From Tetrahymena elliotti 4EA (Eukaryota; Ciliophora; Oligohymenophorea; Hymenostomatida; Tetrahymenidae): a stretch of DNA of 64,000 nt. Position numbers and translations under genes: made by a program. Of this stretch, positions 24,642 through 37,653 are shown piece after piece (the first letter of the stretch is position 1; every line of letters starts with the position of its first letter). The notes below the pieces were generated by a model. The model was given only the letters and a program-made list of their open reading frames with translations, had not been told where the DNA came from and ran no database searches. The stretch spans positions 1,102,123 to 1,166,122 of the forward strand of contig JH720301.1 of NCBI GenBank assembly GCA_000231825.2. The letters are read 5' to 3'.

Positions 24642-27600
24642 ATGAGTTAATTCTTTGGCTTAAAATAATTGATAGAAGATTAACAAGAGGGATATGTTCT
24701 TAATAAATCAGTTGTAGTTTTTTCAAAATATTAAGAAAAATAATAAGTTTTTATTGATACAGATACATATTTTACAAGGCTAAAAGATATTTTTTTCACC
24801 CTATATTTGTTGTTTGTAAATATTTTATGAGATATATTCTTGTTAAATTAATAGAAAAAAGGGATTAAGGCTAATCCTTTTGCTGGACGTTAAGATTTTT
24901 CATTAGATAGAGATTTATTATAAAGTTAATTAATATTCATCAAAGAAAAATTGATTTTAATTTAATTTTAACAACTATATTAAAAAAATTAAATTATTGG
25001 TAAAATTAATTCTGATAAGTAATTATTATAAATTTTGTGTTAGGAATTATATCTGCTAAAATAAACAATTATAGAAACGTGTTTACAGATTAATTATTGA
25101 AGGATGGCTGAGCGAACTCTGAAAATGAATGAATTCTTAATGAGGGAGATGAACTTGCATAAAATCATCAAAGAACAAGAATACACCATTCAAAAATTTT
25201 AAAAAAAAGTAGCGGACTATGAAAGTTAGGAAAAAGAAATAGTTAACATAAGAATTTAGATGAAAGAGACAATTTAGCAAATGCAACTTTTAGAATAAAA
25301 AAATTAAGAGATGAAAAAGAACTCTGAAGAGTAAATAATGCAATTATAACAAACAATCGAATAGATGAAATAAAACTATGAGAATGAAATTCAAATTAGG
25401 GATGGAAACATTAATTTATTAGAAAAATAAATTAAGTAAATAAATGTTGACTTCAATAAATTATTATCTGAGAAGGATGAAGAAATTAAATTGATAAAAG
25501 AATCTAATGGAACAAAGCATGACGAACATTTTGAGTAGTCTCTTGATAACTATACTACAGAAGAAGAATATATCATATAAGTTTAGAAAATTAACGAATT
25601 CATCAATGATATGCAAGAAAATTTAATGGCTTAAATTGTTCATTATAGAAGAGAGCTTGAGATGTCTTAAAAAGATAAACTCAACTTTTAGGATATCCAC
25701 GCTGATGAAAAGAGATTTCTTGAAGAGAAAGCTGAAAGATTTTTGCTAATAAACCATAATTTAGAACAAGATATGAACTTAAAATTAAATCAATTTTAAC
25801 AAGAATTGAAAAAATTAGTAAAGGAATTGTAACTCAAGAATACTTAATTGTTAAAGTATGATCCTTTTTTAAGAAATAATAAAATGTTAATCTAATGTAT
25901 TTTATATAAATCAACAAAGAGCAAATGAAGAAAAAGATGACAAAGCATTAAAACTCTTAGATTAATAGATTGAAGGTAAAATTCGTGAATGAGATAAAAA
26001 TCATTTTTATTATTTCTTTTTTTGAATAATTTCTTTTTCAAATTAAGGTGAAAAAATATGGATGAGAGAAAAGGCTGAGTTGTTAGCTTAAATTTAGATT
26101 TAACAAGAAAGTTTTGAAACAAAGTTAACTTATTATGAAAAGTAGATCAATCTGATTTCTGAAGAAAAAGTTATAGAAATTGAAAAGTACATTAGAGAAA
26201 ATGAAATTCTTAAATCTGAAAAAGAGCTCTTGGTTACAAATATGGAAGATTTGAAGAAAGTAAATAAGTTTTTAGGTTTTTTATTTGACCTATTTATTGT
26301 TTAAAAATAGATTTACAACTCAAAAGAAAAGAAGCTTAATATTGAAATAGAGAGATTAAATGTAGCTTAACATAAGTTAATTGATTTAGGATAAACAAGA
26401 GAGGATCTTATGTAAAAAGAAATTTAGGTTCTTTAAACTTCAGTTTTAGAACTTTAAAATGCTTATGATTAGAGAAATAAGCTAATTACTTTAGAAGATA
26501 AGAAGAAAGATGGAGGAAATGTTAATTGGGAATAGATGATCAAAAATAGATTAGTTAATTTTGATAAAGTATTTTATTTTGTTTTGTTATTTATTAAATC
26601 TAATTTTTTTCTATAAATGAATAGCTTAATGTTCAGATGAGGAATGCTTTAAATGAGAAAAAGGCAGGAGAAGTTTTGAGGGAAGGAAGGTAACTTATAA
26701 CTAAACTAACTGATAAGCTTTCTGCACTAGATGGATTCAAAACTCAGCAATTTGAAAAAAAGGCATCTGACAAAAGATTGAGTATTGCTAATTTAGAAAG
26801 AGCTCTTGATAAATTTATGATGATAACTGATGAGTTTGGAAACAAGGTATTTAATGATTATCATTTGATAAAACAATTATAAAAGATCCTTTTAATAAAT
26901 ACAGATTGACCAAATTTTAGATAGAGCCAAAGAGTAAAACATAGCTATCAACTAATAAGAACAAAACAAAGATGAGAGTTTCTTAAACAGTACCATGAGA
27001 AAAGATATTGGTGTTTCTGAGAATTAAAATCCTTACGAATAAAATATAAATTCTTCTAAGAATGCTTTAAACTTAGCATTTAAGGCAGTTTAAGCTGAAA
27101 TAGAATCAACTAAATATGATGAAATAATCACTAAAAAAGATGCTGAAATAAATCTTGCAAAAAAGAATTTGATTGTATATAAAGAAACCATAGGTAAGAA
27201 ATAAAAAAATTGAATTCAGATCATATTTTTTTCATTTTCAAATTCACTAAATTTATTATTTTTTCTAAAGAAAAACTTGAGGCAAAGCTTAATGAGAAGA
27301 TTGAAGATTATAAACAAAAGAAGAAGATAAAAAATATGAATGAAGATGAAATGGAAGAAGAGCATTTGATTGCTAAGCTTAGTTCTGAAAAAATTGAGTT
27401 GGAAAAAGAGAATGCAATATATAAAAAAGAGTTATATGAGTTGAAGAGTGAAAAAGAAATTTACACTCAAATGAAAGAAAAATATGAAAGCCTTTTTATC
27501 AAAGAAATCTAAAGAATAGAAGAAAATTACAATGTTAAATTCACTGAATTTAAAAAAATGATTTAGAATGCTGAGTTTTCAAACTAAAAGGCAGCAGCTT

Positions 27601-29161
27601 CAAATAATAATTAGAAAAATAGTTCTTTAGGTCAAAGCAAGTTTATATCTAATTAGTCTACAATAAAATCATTTGCAATTAAAGGTATCAATGGTGGTGG
27701 TGCTGCTGGCAATAAATCAATTATGATGAATAATAATAACCCTAATATTTCTTTCACTTCAAATGGACAACCAGATAAAAACAAGGTTATTAACTAACAA
27801 ATCTTTAATTTATATTTTAATTTTATTTTGATATTTATTAAGGAAACTGAAAAAATGTTAAGACTTGTACTCAATGAGGCTGATTCGATTAAAGCTTAGC
27901 TTAAAGAAATTGAAAAGGTTTATCTAGAAAGTGAAAGATTTAATAACTTAATGGAAGAAATTAAGCTTTTAGAAGGAAGATGCTCCGAATTATAAGAGAT
28001 TTTAGAAAAGGAAATAGTGTTTATTAAAGAATAGCTAGAATAAAATGCTTACATGGCATCTGTTCCTTCTAAAAAGTTTGATGAAGGATTTGATGCTTTT
28101 AAGAAGTAGTGTGAGTAATTGATTGAGCTGAAGGATTAAATTGAAAAAAATGAGCAATAAAGAGAGAAATTCTTTATAAAAATACAAGAGCACTTTGATT
28201 TTACTTGTAATTTTTTATTAATAATTTTTTAATTTTTTTAATTTAAATTTTTATTAGAAAATTAGTAGAAGAATGTCATTAAGGAAGGAACTGCTGAAGA
28301 AGAAAAAAATATGTTAAAATCTGAGATTCTTAGCTTGACTTAGCTCATATAAATAGAAAGAGAAAATCACAAGTAAGAGTTAGAGGTTTAATTAAGCAAC
28401 ATGAATAAGACTTTAAAGCTGATGGAAAAGAAAGTAGAAAGCAGTAAGCAGGAATTAGAAAACTTGAGACAAGTTAACTTTGAACAATAAAAAAACCATG
28501 AAAGCTTTGCAGGTGTTACTCAAAAAGAAATAAAATAATTAAAAGCTGAGATTGCAAATCTCTCCAAATTAATTAATGAGACTCATGTAAAAAGGATAGA
28601 AGAGAAGAAAAAATTCCTACAATAGATAACTGTAATTTTATTATTTAGATGGAATCTTTTAAATAAAATAATTAAAATTTATTTTTAAAGGCAATGGAAA
28701 AAGAAGCAATGAATAAAGAAGAAGATACAAGAAAAATGATTGAATAAAAAATTCAAAAATTTGATAATCTAATTGAAACAAAAGAAAAAATAATGTAATA
28801 AAAGTACAACCAACAAAGGCATGAAGAAAAAATACTTGAAAAAATAAAAAATAAATACTAAACTTAATATAAAAACATACTAGAAGATATGCAAAAAAAG
28901 AATCAAATGCTGCAAGATTAAATTGATGAAATAAATGAAATTTAAGAAGATAAATCAAAGAGATTTAATTTGATAATAAATGATCTAAGAATCAATATTG
29001 AAAATTTACATTCTGAAAAAGCCAGGCTGATAGAAAGCATAAACTACAATAACTAGCTTATCGAATAAAAAGAAAAATAGATTTTATTAACTACATAAAA
29101 ATATCAAAATCTTTCGCTTTCAATATTAAATCAATCCTAGTCATATCAGTAAGCATATTGA
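24642..29161 (+). CDS. Long coiled-coil protein
   Basis: Proposed exons: 24642-24815, 24855-25018, 25103-25855, 25920-25975, 26048-26259, 26311-26568, 26625-26846, 26905-27193, 27271-27785, 27843-28206, 28258-28631, 28691-29161. All junctions are phase-consistent; about 1,283 residues. After a short N-terminal part with NPFAGRQDFSLDRD, nearly the whole protein is Glu/Lys/Gln/Leu-rich heptad-like sequence, broken by a Ser/Asn/Gly linker near the base 27650 region. No enzymatic domain is visible. Such proteins are usually structural, for example in basal bodies, cilia or the cortex, but nothing here proves location. Exons 1-2 are less certain: the ATG at 25104 follows an in-frame TGA at 25098-25100 and would give a 1,170-residue protein instead. 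Confidence 0.8.
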
Positions 29162-30055
29162 TTTTAACTAAAAAATTTAATCCTTAATTAAAAAATAAAA
29201 AATAATTCAATTAAATACTTATTATTCAGTTGTAACTACTAATTAAATTTTATATTCATAATTGTTTGTCATAATAAATTATTTGCTACTAAAGATTAAA
29301 TTAATATTACGAATAATTGTTGACAGATAAATTAGATCTTTAAAAATTAGAATTTTATTTACTCATATCAACTTCAATAACCAACTCGTTCATTAAATTA
29401 CACCTTGATATCAATCAGCATGTATTTAATCATTAATTAATAATAATTGAAAAATAATATATTTTGTGCTAATATTTATGTTATTCCTTTTTTTAGTAAC
29501 TTCTCCAAATTTTGATGAATATTATATTTCAAAATTAAGTAAATATTATTTTGAGATCTACTCATTAATGATCACAATAATACTTGGTTTGATAAATATT
29601 TTGAAATCTTGCTTACTGGATGATCAAAAGATCTCTTAGAAATTTTAAAGTTAGACTTTTATTTTTAAGACGAATATTTACTTAAATCAGAGTAATTTGT
29701 CAGCAATCAGAAATAAAAAAATCAATTATTATTTATTTATGAAATTTTATGTTTTTCTTTTTAAATTTATTATAAATTGCTGTTTAAAATTATTTTTAAT
29801 TAACAAAAATAGATCTTACAATTAAATTAAACTTTTTTACATCCATTCATACATTATAATAATTTTTTGATAACTGATTTTGGTATCTTAGTAAATGATT
29901 TATTGATTGTTAGGTTAGTAATTTTAAAGTTAGATTTTTATTTGAAGAATAATTATTGTTATTATTAAATAATATTTGGTGATAATACTAATAACTTTTA
30001 TAATTTTGCTTTACATTTAATAAGCGCGCAAAAGCAAAAACAAATATAAAAAGAT
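29162..30055. other. Intergenic, AT-rich
   Basis: About 890 bases, no feature recognised apart from a short GCGCGC about 30 bases before the next start. Confidence 0.6.
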
Positions 30056-32501
30056 ATGTATTACTCATCAAGCAATCCTTATATAGCAGGAAACCAATCT
30101 CTTTAATTTAATTAGGGAAGAGAGAGTGCATACTTATCTAAAATAGGGGAAAACATTATTTACAATTAAGATTATGCTTAAGCAATAAATAAAAATGCTA
30201 AAAATAAATAAGAATATGGAGATATTTTAAGGATGTAAATGTAAGAAAAATAGGATCAAAAAAATATCTAAAGGGAGTAATAATATGGAAATTATAATAG
30301 ATCATAAGCATAAAATCAATAATAATTATCTGATATGTAGTAAAATAGAAATTTTTAAATGAAATCTGACATATTTAATTAAGGAAGCCTAGGAAACTAC
30401 TCAAATGGTTAAAATTAGTTTGAAACTGTTTAGCAATAACCTAATTTTAGATCATTTTAATAAAACATTAACAGTAACTAAGATTATCTATAAAAAAGAG
30501 AAGAATATCTCAAAAAAAGTGAAATATATTGGAGCTAGCCTAAAAATTATAGAGGTAGTCTGCTCAAAGAGTACCATAATGACAATTATTATGAAGAAAA
30601 GGAGAAAAAATAAAAAGCATTTGCCCAAGCTTTGGCAGAATAAATCAGTGAAAAGAAGATACAACAAAAATAGTAAGATAAACCTAAGTAAATTGATTAT
30701 TTACCTGAAAGTGAAGTCCTTGAAAAGAATAGGCCTCATATATTAGATTCAATTATGAAAATGTAATCTAAAGCAAATAATATTGGATATTCAAATTATA
30801 AATTCTAGTTAGAACCCACAAATTCAAGTAAATTATTAAAAATATTTTTCGATTTAATCAAGTTTGTTTTTAGTAAATAAAGATCACATTTTATATTATG
30901 AATTGAATAAATCTGAAAATGCTTACAGGTGGAAGCCTGGAGGAGAGTGGCAGAGAGGAAAAGCTGATTTTGATGTATTGAAAGGGTTGTATAAAAAGCA
31001 GGGAGAAGTTTTTGAGAAACAAAAAGAGGAACTAAGAATTATTGCTGAAAATGCTTAAAAATAAAGAGATAAATCTTATGTTGAAATGGTTATAATGAGA
31101 GATAAGATCTAAAATAATGACAAAGTTAGAGCCTTAAATGTTAAAAATGAATATTATGATTCTTTAGCAAGAAATGATTAAGATAGTGAATATAATCCTC
31201 ATAATTATTTCTAAAATAGGTAGGGTATTAATTCTTCTTTGTAAATTCCTAGAGAAAAATATGATAACATTTACTTTAAACACAATTATGAGCTTCCTAA
31301 TAAAAGTGCTATGCTTGATCCTAATTACATTTAAAATAAATTTGATAAGAAGCTAAAGCAAAAGAGCCAGTAAATTCCCAATAGTAACTACTAAGCTAAT
31401 TAATTTGATGATGAAGATGTCAATTTAGAAAAAATGTTAGATAATTTCTATTAAGAAGAAGTAGGAATCTAAGAAGAAGACAATTAAAATTAATTAGAAA
31501 ATGGTAGACTGAGAAGCAACTCTGCTGGGGCGAAAATAGATCTTAGTAAAATAAAATATAAGAATAATTAAAACTAACTAAATCAGTCTCAATTTACTGA
31601 GTATAATCTTTTACATTAGTTAGAAGAAGGTGAAGAAAAGAGTAACTCTTAATAATAGTAGAATTAAATATAGAATAGTTAAACTGATATTTAAAAGCCA
31701 AATTTAAATGACATGAAAAAAAGTGCTTCAAAGCTTTAATAGGATAATGAATTCAATGAAGCAAATATTTCATAAGCAAACTTAAATAATAAAAATGAAG
31801 AAATAAACAATTTAGATATTAGTAAAATAGAAAGTTAAAAAAGCTTAAGATTATCAAATAAGAATATAGCTAAAAATGCATCATAGAATGAATTAAAAGA
31901 TTTTGAAAAGCAAGAAGAACAATAAGAATATCTGAAAGTAGAGTAAACAAAAAGGCCATTTAGTTCATACAATAAAAGAAGTGAAGTGAATATGTAGAAT
32001 ATATAAAATAAAAGCGAGATATTCCCATTTAGAAAAATAAAAGAAAAATCTCTTTATGAAAAGCATAAGGAATAAGCAAAAGACTTAAATATTGATTATA
32101 AAAAGCTTTATTCAATTTAAGAGAAAAATAATCTTGAGGAAATACAAGATAACTTACTCAATAAATCAGCAGAAAAAGATAAAGAAATTGATAATATCTT
32201 AGATGAAATAGGTGGAATAATTTCAGAAATTCACACAAATGAATAACCAAATTATAATCCAAGTGATAATTTCAGATAGTAAATGTTGTATGATAAATCT
32301 TAGTAAATCAAAAATTTAGAAGTTGTAAGTAATTATAATAATGGTTAAGAAAATCCATATGTGAATGATGTGTATAAAAAATAAAGCCAATCAAATAAGA
32401 TAGTCATAGATAATATACCTGAAAACAAACTTTTTTTACAAAGCTCAAACCAGATAGACTATTTAATTGGTTAATTAGTATAAGATAGAAAAATTTATTG
32501 A
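30056..32501 (+). CDS. Hypothetical Gln/Asn-rich protein with a conserved-looking central segment
   Basis: Exons 30056-30827 and 30874-32501 over a 46-nt intron; 799 residues. The N-terminal third is Gln/Asn-rich. Residues about 258-345 look like a folded or conserved unit: HILYYELNKSENAYRW, PGGEWQRGKADFDVLKGLY, then a charged helix. The rest is Lys/Glu/Asn-rich and probably disordered with helical stretches, including one near the end (KDKEIDNILDEIGGIISEI). No signal peptide or membrane helix. I do not recognise the family; the central segment is the part to search with. Confidence 0.75.
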
Positions 32502-33716
32502 AGAAAAATAAGTGTAAAAATATATTTAAAAATTTTTAGTATTATCAATCAACCTCTTTATTTAAATTTTTATGGATTTTGTAAATTTTTATTTAAATTT
32601 ATGTGTAACAATTTAAAATAGGTTTCATTTCTATTGATTGTTTAATGTTTTCTTTCTTGGAATAGATGCAAAGAGTGATGATTTTATTATCTAAAACTTC
32701 TTCAAAATAATTTAGAATTTATTTGTATTTTTATATTTTGTAGCTTTGAAAATTTCCATTGAAATTACAATATTTTAATTTTAATCTTAACATTAAATTT
32801 ATTTCTTACTTAAGTCCAATTTTATTCTAAAAAAAATATTTTAATTTAAAAACTAGTAAAATTAAATTAAACCTATTAGATTCTATGGTACTCACTTTAT
32901 TGAGAAAAATAGTCATAGTAGATATTACTAAATATAATTTGTGAAAATTACTCAACAATTAAATACAAAAAAAAGAATACAATTCAGCATAAATTTAAGA
33001 AGTTTATGGTTGTAAAAATTATTATTGAATTTGCTTGAACAAAATATTATCTTTTTGTGGATTTTTGTTAATTTTACCTATTTATTTTTATTTTTTTAAA
33101 TAAATCTATGCTTTCTAAATAGTTATACCTAGCTTAATTTATCAATAATTTAAACCTAATAAAACAAAATTGCAGAAAAATATAATTCTTCAACTGAAAT
33201 ATTATTTTTGAAATTTTGAATTTGTAAATTCTTTTTATTATTTAATAATTTAAAAAATAATTTTATTTCTTTCTTTGATGAAATTTGAAAATATTAACTA
33301 TGAATAACTCTTAACTTTATTATTAGATGAAAAATTATTTTAAAATGATTTTGCATTAAATCTCTTTTTCTATTCAATTAAAAGCTGTTTTAATGATCAT
33401 TTAAAATTTTGATTGATTATGAGGTAAGTTCTGCTTATTTTTGAGTTAATTTATTACGAATAAAAAATAAAGTTTATCTTAACACAATATCAAGCAAGTC
33501 AATAATTTAATAGACTTTAGCTCTTTAGAAGAATTTTAAATACATTTTTGATGATATAAGAGATAAAAAAAAACTAATTATAAGGGTCACTTACATCCCC
33601 ATCTCAAGATCAAGTTTTGTCAAATAAAATTATTTTGGAAAGTAATATCCATAGAAAATAAGAGTAAATTTTTCAAACTAATCATCAAGTAATTTTTCAA
33701 AATAATTAAAAAAAGA
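32502..33716. other. Intergenic; open frame in the last ~270 bases
   Basis: Mostly plain A/T-rich. From about 33450 to 33716 the frame of the next gene stays open without TGA and reads plausibly as protein, but contains no usable ATG. It could be a spliced 5' exon or chance; a GTAAGT donor-like site at 33424 precedes it. Confidence 0.5.
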
Positions 33717-36632
33717 ATGGTCTAAAATTAGGTATTATCTTCTAAGAAGATGAAGTTATCTGCATCTTGTAAAAATTAATTTAATCAAGTAATTAAAACG
33801 AGTAGTGATAGTGAGGAGGATGAAGACGATGAATTAAATTTCTAGAATAACAATTATTTTTAGAGGAGGTTTCTACCTGCTAGGAGTAGTGATATATTAT
33901 AAACTGTTTATAAGGGAGAAGATAAAGAGAAACTAGGTTTAACACAATCATCGAAATTTTTACTCTTACCAAATTATGAATGGTAGTAATAATAACAATA
34001 CACTTAGAATGAGTAGAGATTGTTGTAAACATATTAAAATAATATTAATAATTTTAGTTAGAATCGTAAACCTTCTATAAGTGCTTTATTTGAAAACGAA
34101 GTAATAAATTCAAGAATTACTGAAAGTAGAAGTAATCATAATAAATCTTAAAATACCCCAAAAAGTCTATTTAAGAACTTTTAAGATTATGACTTTGGAG
34201 TTATGTCTGTAGATGCATCAAATAAAAATAAATATAGAGATCTCCACAAAATTGAGAGGCAGATAAATTTTAATAACAAAATATTAAGTGACAAAACGAA
34301 TTCTTTCCATTTTAAAAAGGGCTAGGAAAGTAAATAACAGATTATTAGTTTGAATATACAAAGCCCTACATAAAATACACAATAATAAGCTCCTTTGATT
34401 TAAGGATTAAATATTATAAAAAGTTCTTCTTCTATGAACCTTTCTCCTTAAAATATCCCTGTTTAAGAGGAAAACAGTTAATTCTGTAACTTAAATTAAG
34501 CTATATTTAACTCTTTACAAAATTCTTAGACAAACTCAAGCTAAAATGATGTATAGAAGCAATAATAATTTTCGAGTCCTCAATATTAAAAATAGATTTC
34601 CTATACCTAGGGCTTTAGAAAAATGAGTTTAGAATGCTCTAATAAAAATTAAGAAAAGATCATAATCAAAGATGAAGAAAATTAGATTTCTGAAAGTTAA
34701 AAAAGTAATAAAAATATCAATAATAACGAGCTTCTTGATACTTAAGGAGATATTTAATTAAACAATAATGATTTTATAAACCAAAAAATTGTTAATTAAT
34801 AAAACAGTTCTTCCTAGGCTTAAATAAAATAGCTAAATAAGTAATTGTCATAAAAAAATATTGCTTAATAAATAAAAAATAATAAATAGCAGGGGATTTT
34901 ACATCCATAAAAATAAATATAGAACTATTATTAATAATAATAAGCTTTGCAATTCTATCATTAATAATATAATAAAAGCAGTAACTATAAAATTATTAAT
35001 CATAAAAAAATGGAAGAATAGAATCGACATTAATTCATTATGTAATATGAATCAATTATGAATTAATTTTATGGAAAGAAAGAATAAAAACAAAATTTGT
35101 TATCAAATAATTAAAAATAAATAATTGAGGCTATCAACTCAAATTAAACAAACGATTTAAAGCAATCAAATCCACAACAAGATGCAAATATGCAAAATTA
35201 ATAGAAAATAAACTCAAAGCCAGTTCGTATGTAATATATTGAATAAATATAATAAGAAGAAGTAGTATAATCTTAAAGAATTTATGATAAATTAAGCTAA
35301 TAAAAAAATTCTACTCAATCAATAAATTAAAGTAGTTAGAATCCCGTTGAGTAAGTAAATGATTGCATTAAAACCCCAAAAAATATACCTAAATAAATCA
35401 AAAATGAAGTTTTTGATTTATCTCTTAATGATTTTAGTCTGCAGAGCTAAAAATCTTTATCCTCTTCTGTAAAGAATAGCAAAAGTAAAAATATTAGGAC
35501 AATTTTTTCAGTCATAAAAACAAATTCTTCTAAGGGAGATAAGAAAATAGAATATAATAATATACAGGATATTTTCAAACAAAATATGGCAATTAAACAA
35601 AACAAGAATTAAGGATTAACTTATTCTTAACATAAGAATGAGATGGACTGCTTAAGTAACAAAATTGATAGTAATAATATTTTAGTGGAAGACTAATTTT
35701 CATAAGAGAACCAGTTAAAATGCACTTTAAATAAATAATTTAAAAATTATTTTCATTAAAGTTCTATCAATAACAAAATTAAATAAAAAGAAAAATTATT
35801 TAAATCATATTCAAATTAAACAAATAAATACAATTTGTTTTTTTAGACAAATATGGAATAAACTTAGGATAAATATATTTTAAATTCACCAACAAATAAC
35901 CAAAATTTAACAGATAGATCATAGAATCAGATATCAACATTAAGATTAAATACTGATAATCCAACAACAAAATCAAATAATATTTCTGAAATGATTATTA
36001 ATTCAACATTTATGAATGGTTCGAATTTCACAGTTATAGATTTATAAAGTAAAAAAGATCAAAAATCTTAACTTAATGAAGATAGTAATTTACTGATGCA
36101 TTTAGAGAATAGATTTAATAGAAAGTAAAGTTTCTTGCAATCAAATCTTAAATTGATTACTTCATAATCTTGTAATAGTCCTAGTAGCACTAGTGCTCTA
36201 TCAAAATTCTAAAGCAGTAATAAAATAAATCTTAAATTAAATTAAAATGTTAAAAGCAGCTAAAATTAATAAGTCAGAGAAAGTCTATCCTAAAATAATA
36301 TGCTTTCATAAGTAAATAAAAATCAAACTAACTTATCACCTAAAAACATATCTCAAGAAGATTTGTAAAAAATGTAAAGTTTAAAAACTTAAAATTTTGA
36401 TTAAAAAAACAAAATTAACATCTCCTAATTAAATAAGTTTTCCTAGATTTTAAACACATAAAATCCTATTTTAGATTTATAAACAAAAAATAATTATTTA
36501 GATAGTATACTAGACCAAAAATAACAGAACAGCAATTAAAAGGTTGCATAATAATACTAATCAAAACACTAAACAAAAGAAATTAATTTCAGCTTACTTT
36601 CTAAGACAGATTAGTAACTCTTACATTCCTGA
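33717..36632 (+). CDS. Asn/Gln/Ser-rich protein of unknown function
   Basis: One long exon of 971 residues (from ATG 33717; a second in-frame ATG at 33750). An acidic cluster (SDSEEDEDDE) lies near residue 30, followed by low-complexity Asn/Gln/Ser/Lys sequence to the end, with poly-Gln runs around base 34930. No membrane segment, no known domain. The long TGA-free frame is strong evidence for a gene, since TGA should appear often by chance in three frames of noncoding DNA. The frame continues open upstream to about 33450, so an extra 5' exon is possible. Confidence 0.75.
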
Positions 36633-37653
36633 TAATATTTGGAAGTAAAAAATTGTAAAATTAAAAAATTAAATGGTTTTTACAATTAAAATTTGTTAAC
36701 ATTAATTAATTTTGTTATTAATTTTAATTTATAGTTTTAGTGATGTTTCATAAAATATTTTACATACTTAAGTATGCTTTAATAAAGTAATAAAAAATCT
36801 AATAAGAATGTATTTTAAATAAATAAAAAATTATCGCTTTATTGAATAATTCTAATAAAAAAGAAAAGATTTTTTTGAGAAATTCTTTTATTTAGAATAA
36901 AATAAAGAATATAAAACATATTATTAAATTAAACTTAAAAATGAGGCAATTAAGTTTTTAAGAATGCTAAAGAAAAGAAAATCTAATTCATAAAAAAATT
37001 TTTTTTTGAATAATAGATTCCAATATTTCAATAAATAATAGGTTGAATTATTATTTAATTTAATTTAATTACAAAATGTTTGTTTCTAAAGTTAAGTTTT
37101 TACGGATAATTGAAAGAAAATTATTCTAATTTATATTAGATTTTTCAAGTAAAGATTTTATTTAAATTTTTTTTTGTTTATTATTTAAGTGTTCTTTTAA
37201 ATTAATTTAAAAAATTCTAAGTTTATTGAATATTTCTAATCAAAAAGAAAAGGTCTTTTTTTGAGTTATTTGTGAAATGCTTTTATTTAAAAGAAAATAG
37301 AGAATATAAAATATTATAATTCAATAATAGAAAATTGAATTAAAAATAATTTTTTTTGTAAGGTTGATTTTATTAAGAGAATTTAAAACTTAAAGCCCAG
37401 CCCACATTTTTTTTTGATAAATATTTACAAGGTTAGTTTATTATTTAATTTTCTTTAAAATTTTTTCTCTCTAGTTAATAAGGAAAATTGAAAGAGATTT
37501 ATTTAAGATTTTCAAAATTTATTAATATTTTATTTAAGTTTTTTAAAGATAGATTTCTTTGTTAAAAGAATTTTTTAATTTGGTGTTGATTTGAAAGGAA
37601 AATTTTCTTTTTATTATTATGTTTAGTAAGAAAAAAAAGTAAGATATCTATTT
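36633..37653. other. Intergenic with diverged direct repeat
   Basis: About 1 kb between convergent genes (plus-strand gene ending at 36632, minus-strand gene ending at 37654). Holds the diverged direct repeat listed separately; otherwise A/T-rich. Confidence 0.6.
36835..37320. repeat. Diverged direct repeat, two ~95-base copies
   Basis: Bases about 36840-36930 and 37223-37320 share an order of short matches: TTTATTGAAT, TCTAAT..AAAAAGAAAAG, TTTTTTTGAG, CTTTTATTTA and GAATATAAAA. The copies differ by scattered substitutions and small indels and are spaced by about 385 bases. Looks like an old duplication of 3'-flanking DNA. Confidence 0.5.

Noticed and set aside
28659..28958. Minus-strand ORF within the coiled-coil gene
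   Set aside because: Reverse strand of a Lys/Glu-rich coding region, which yields Phe/Leu runs by composition alone.
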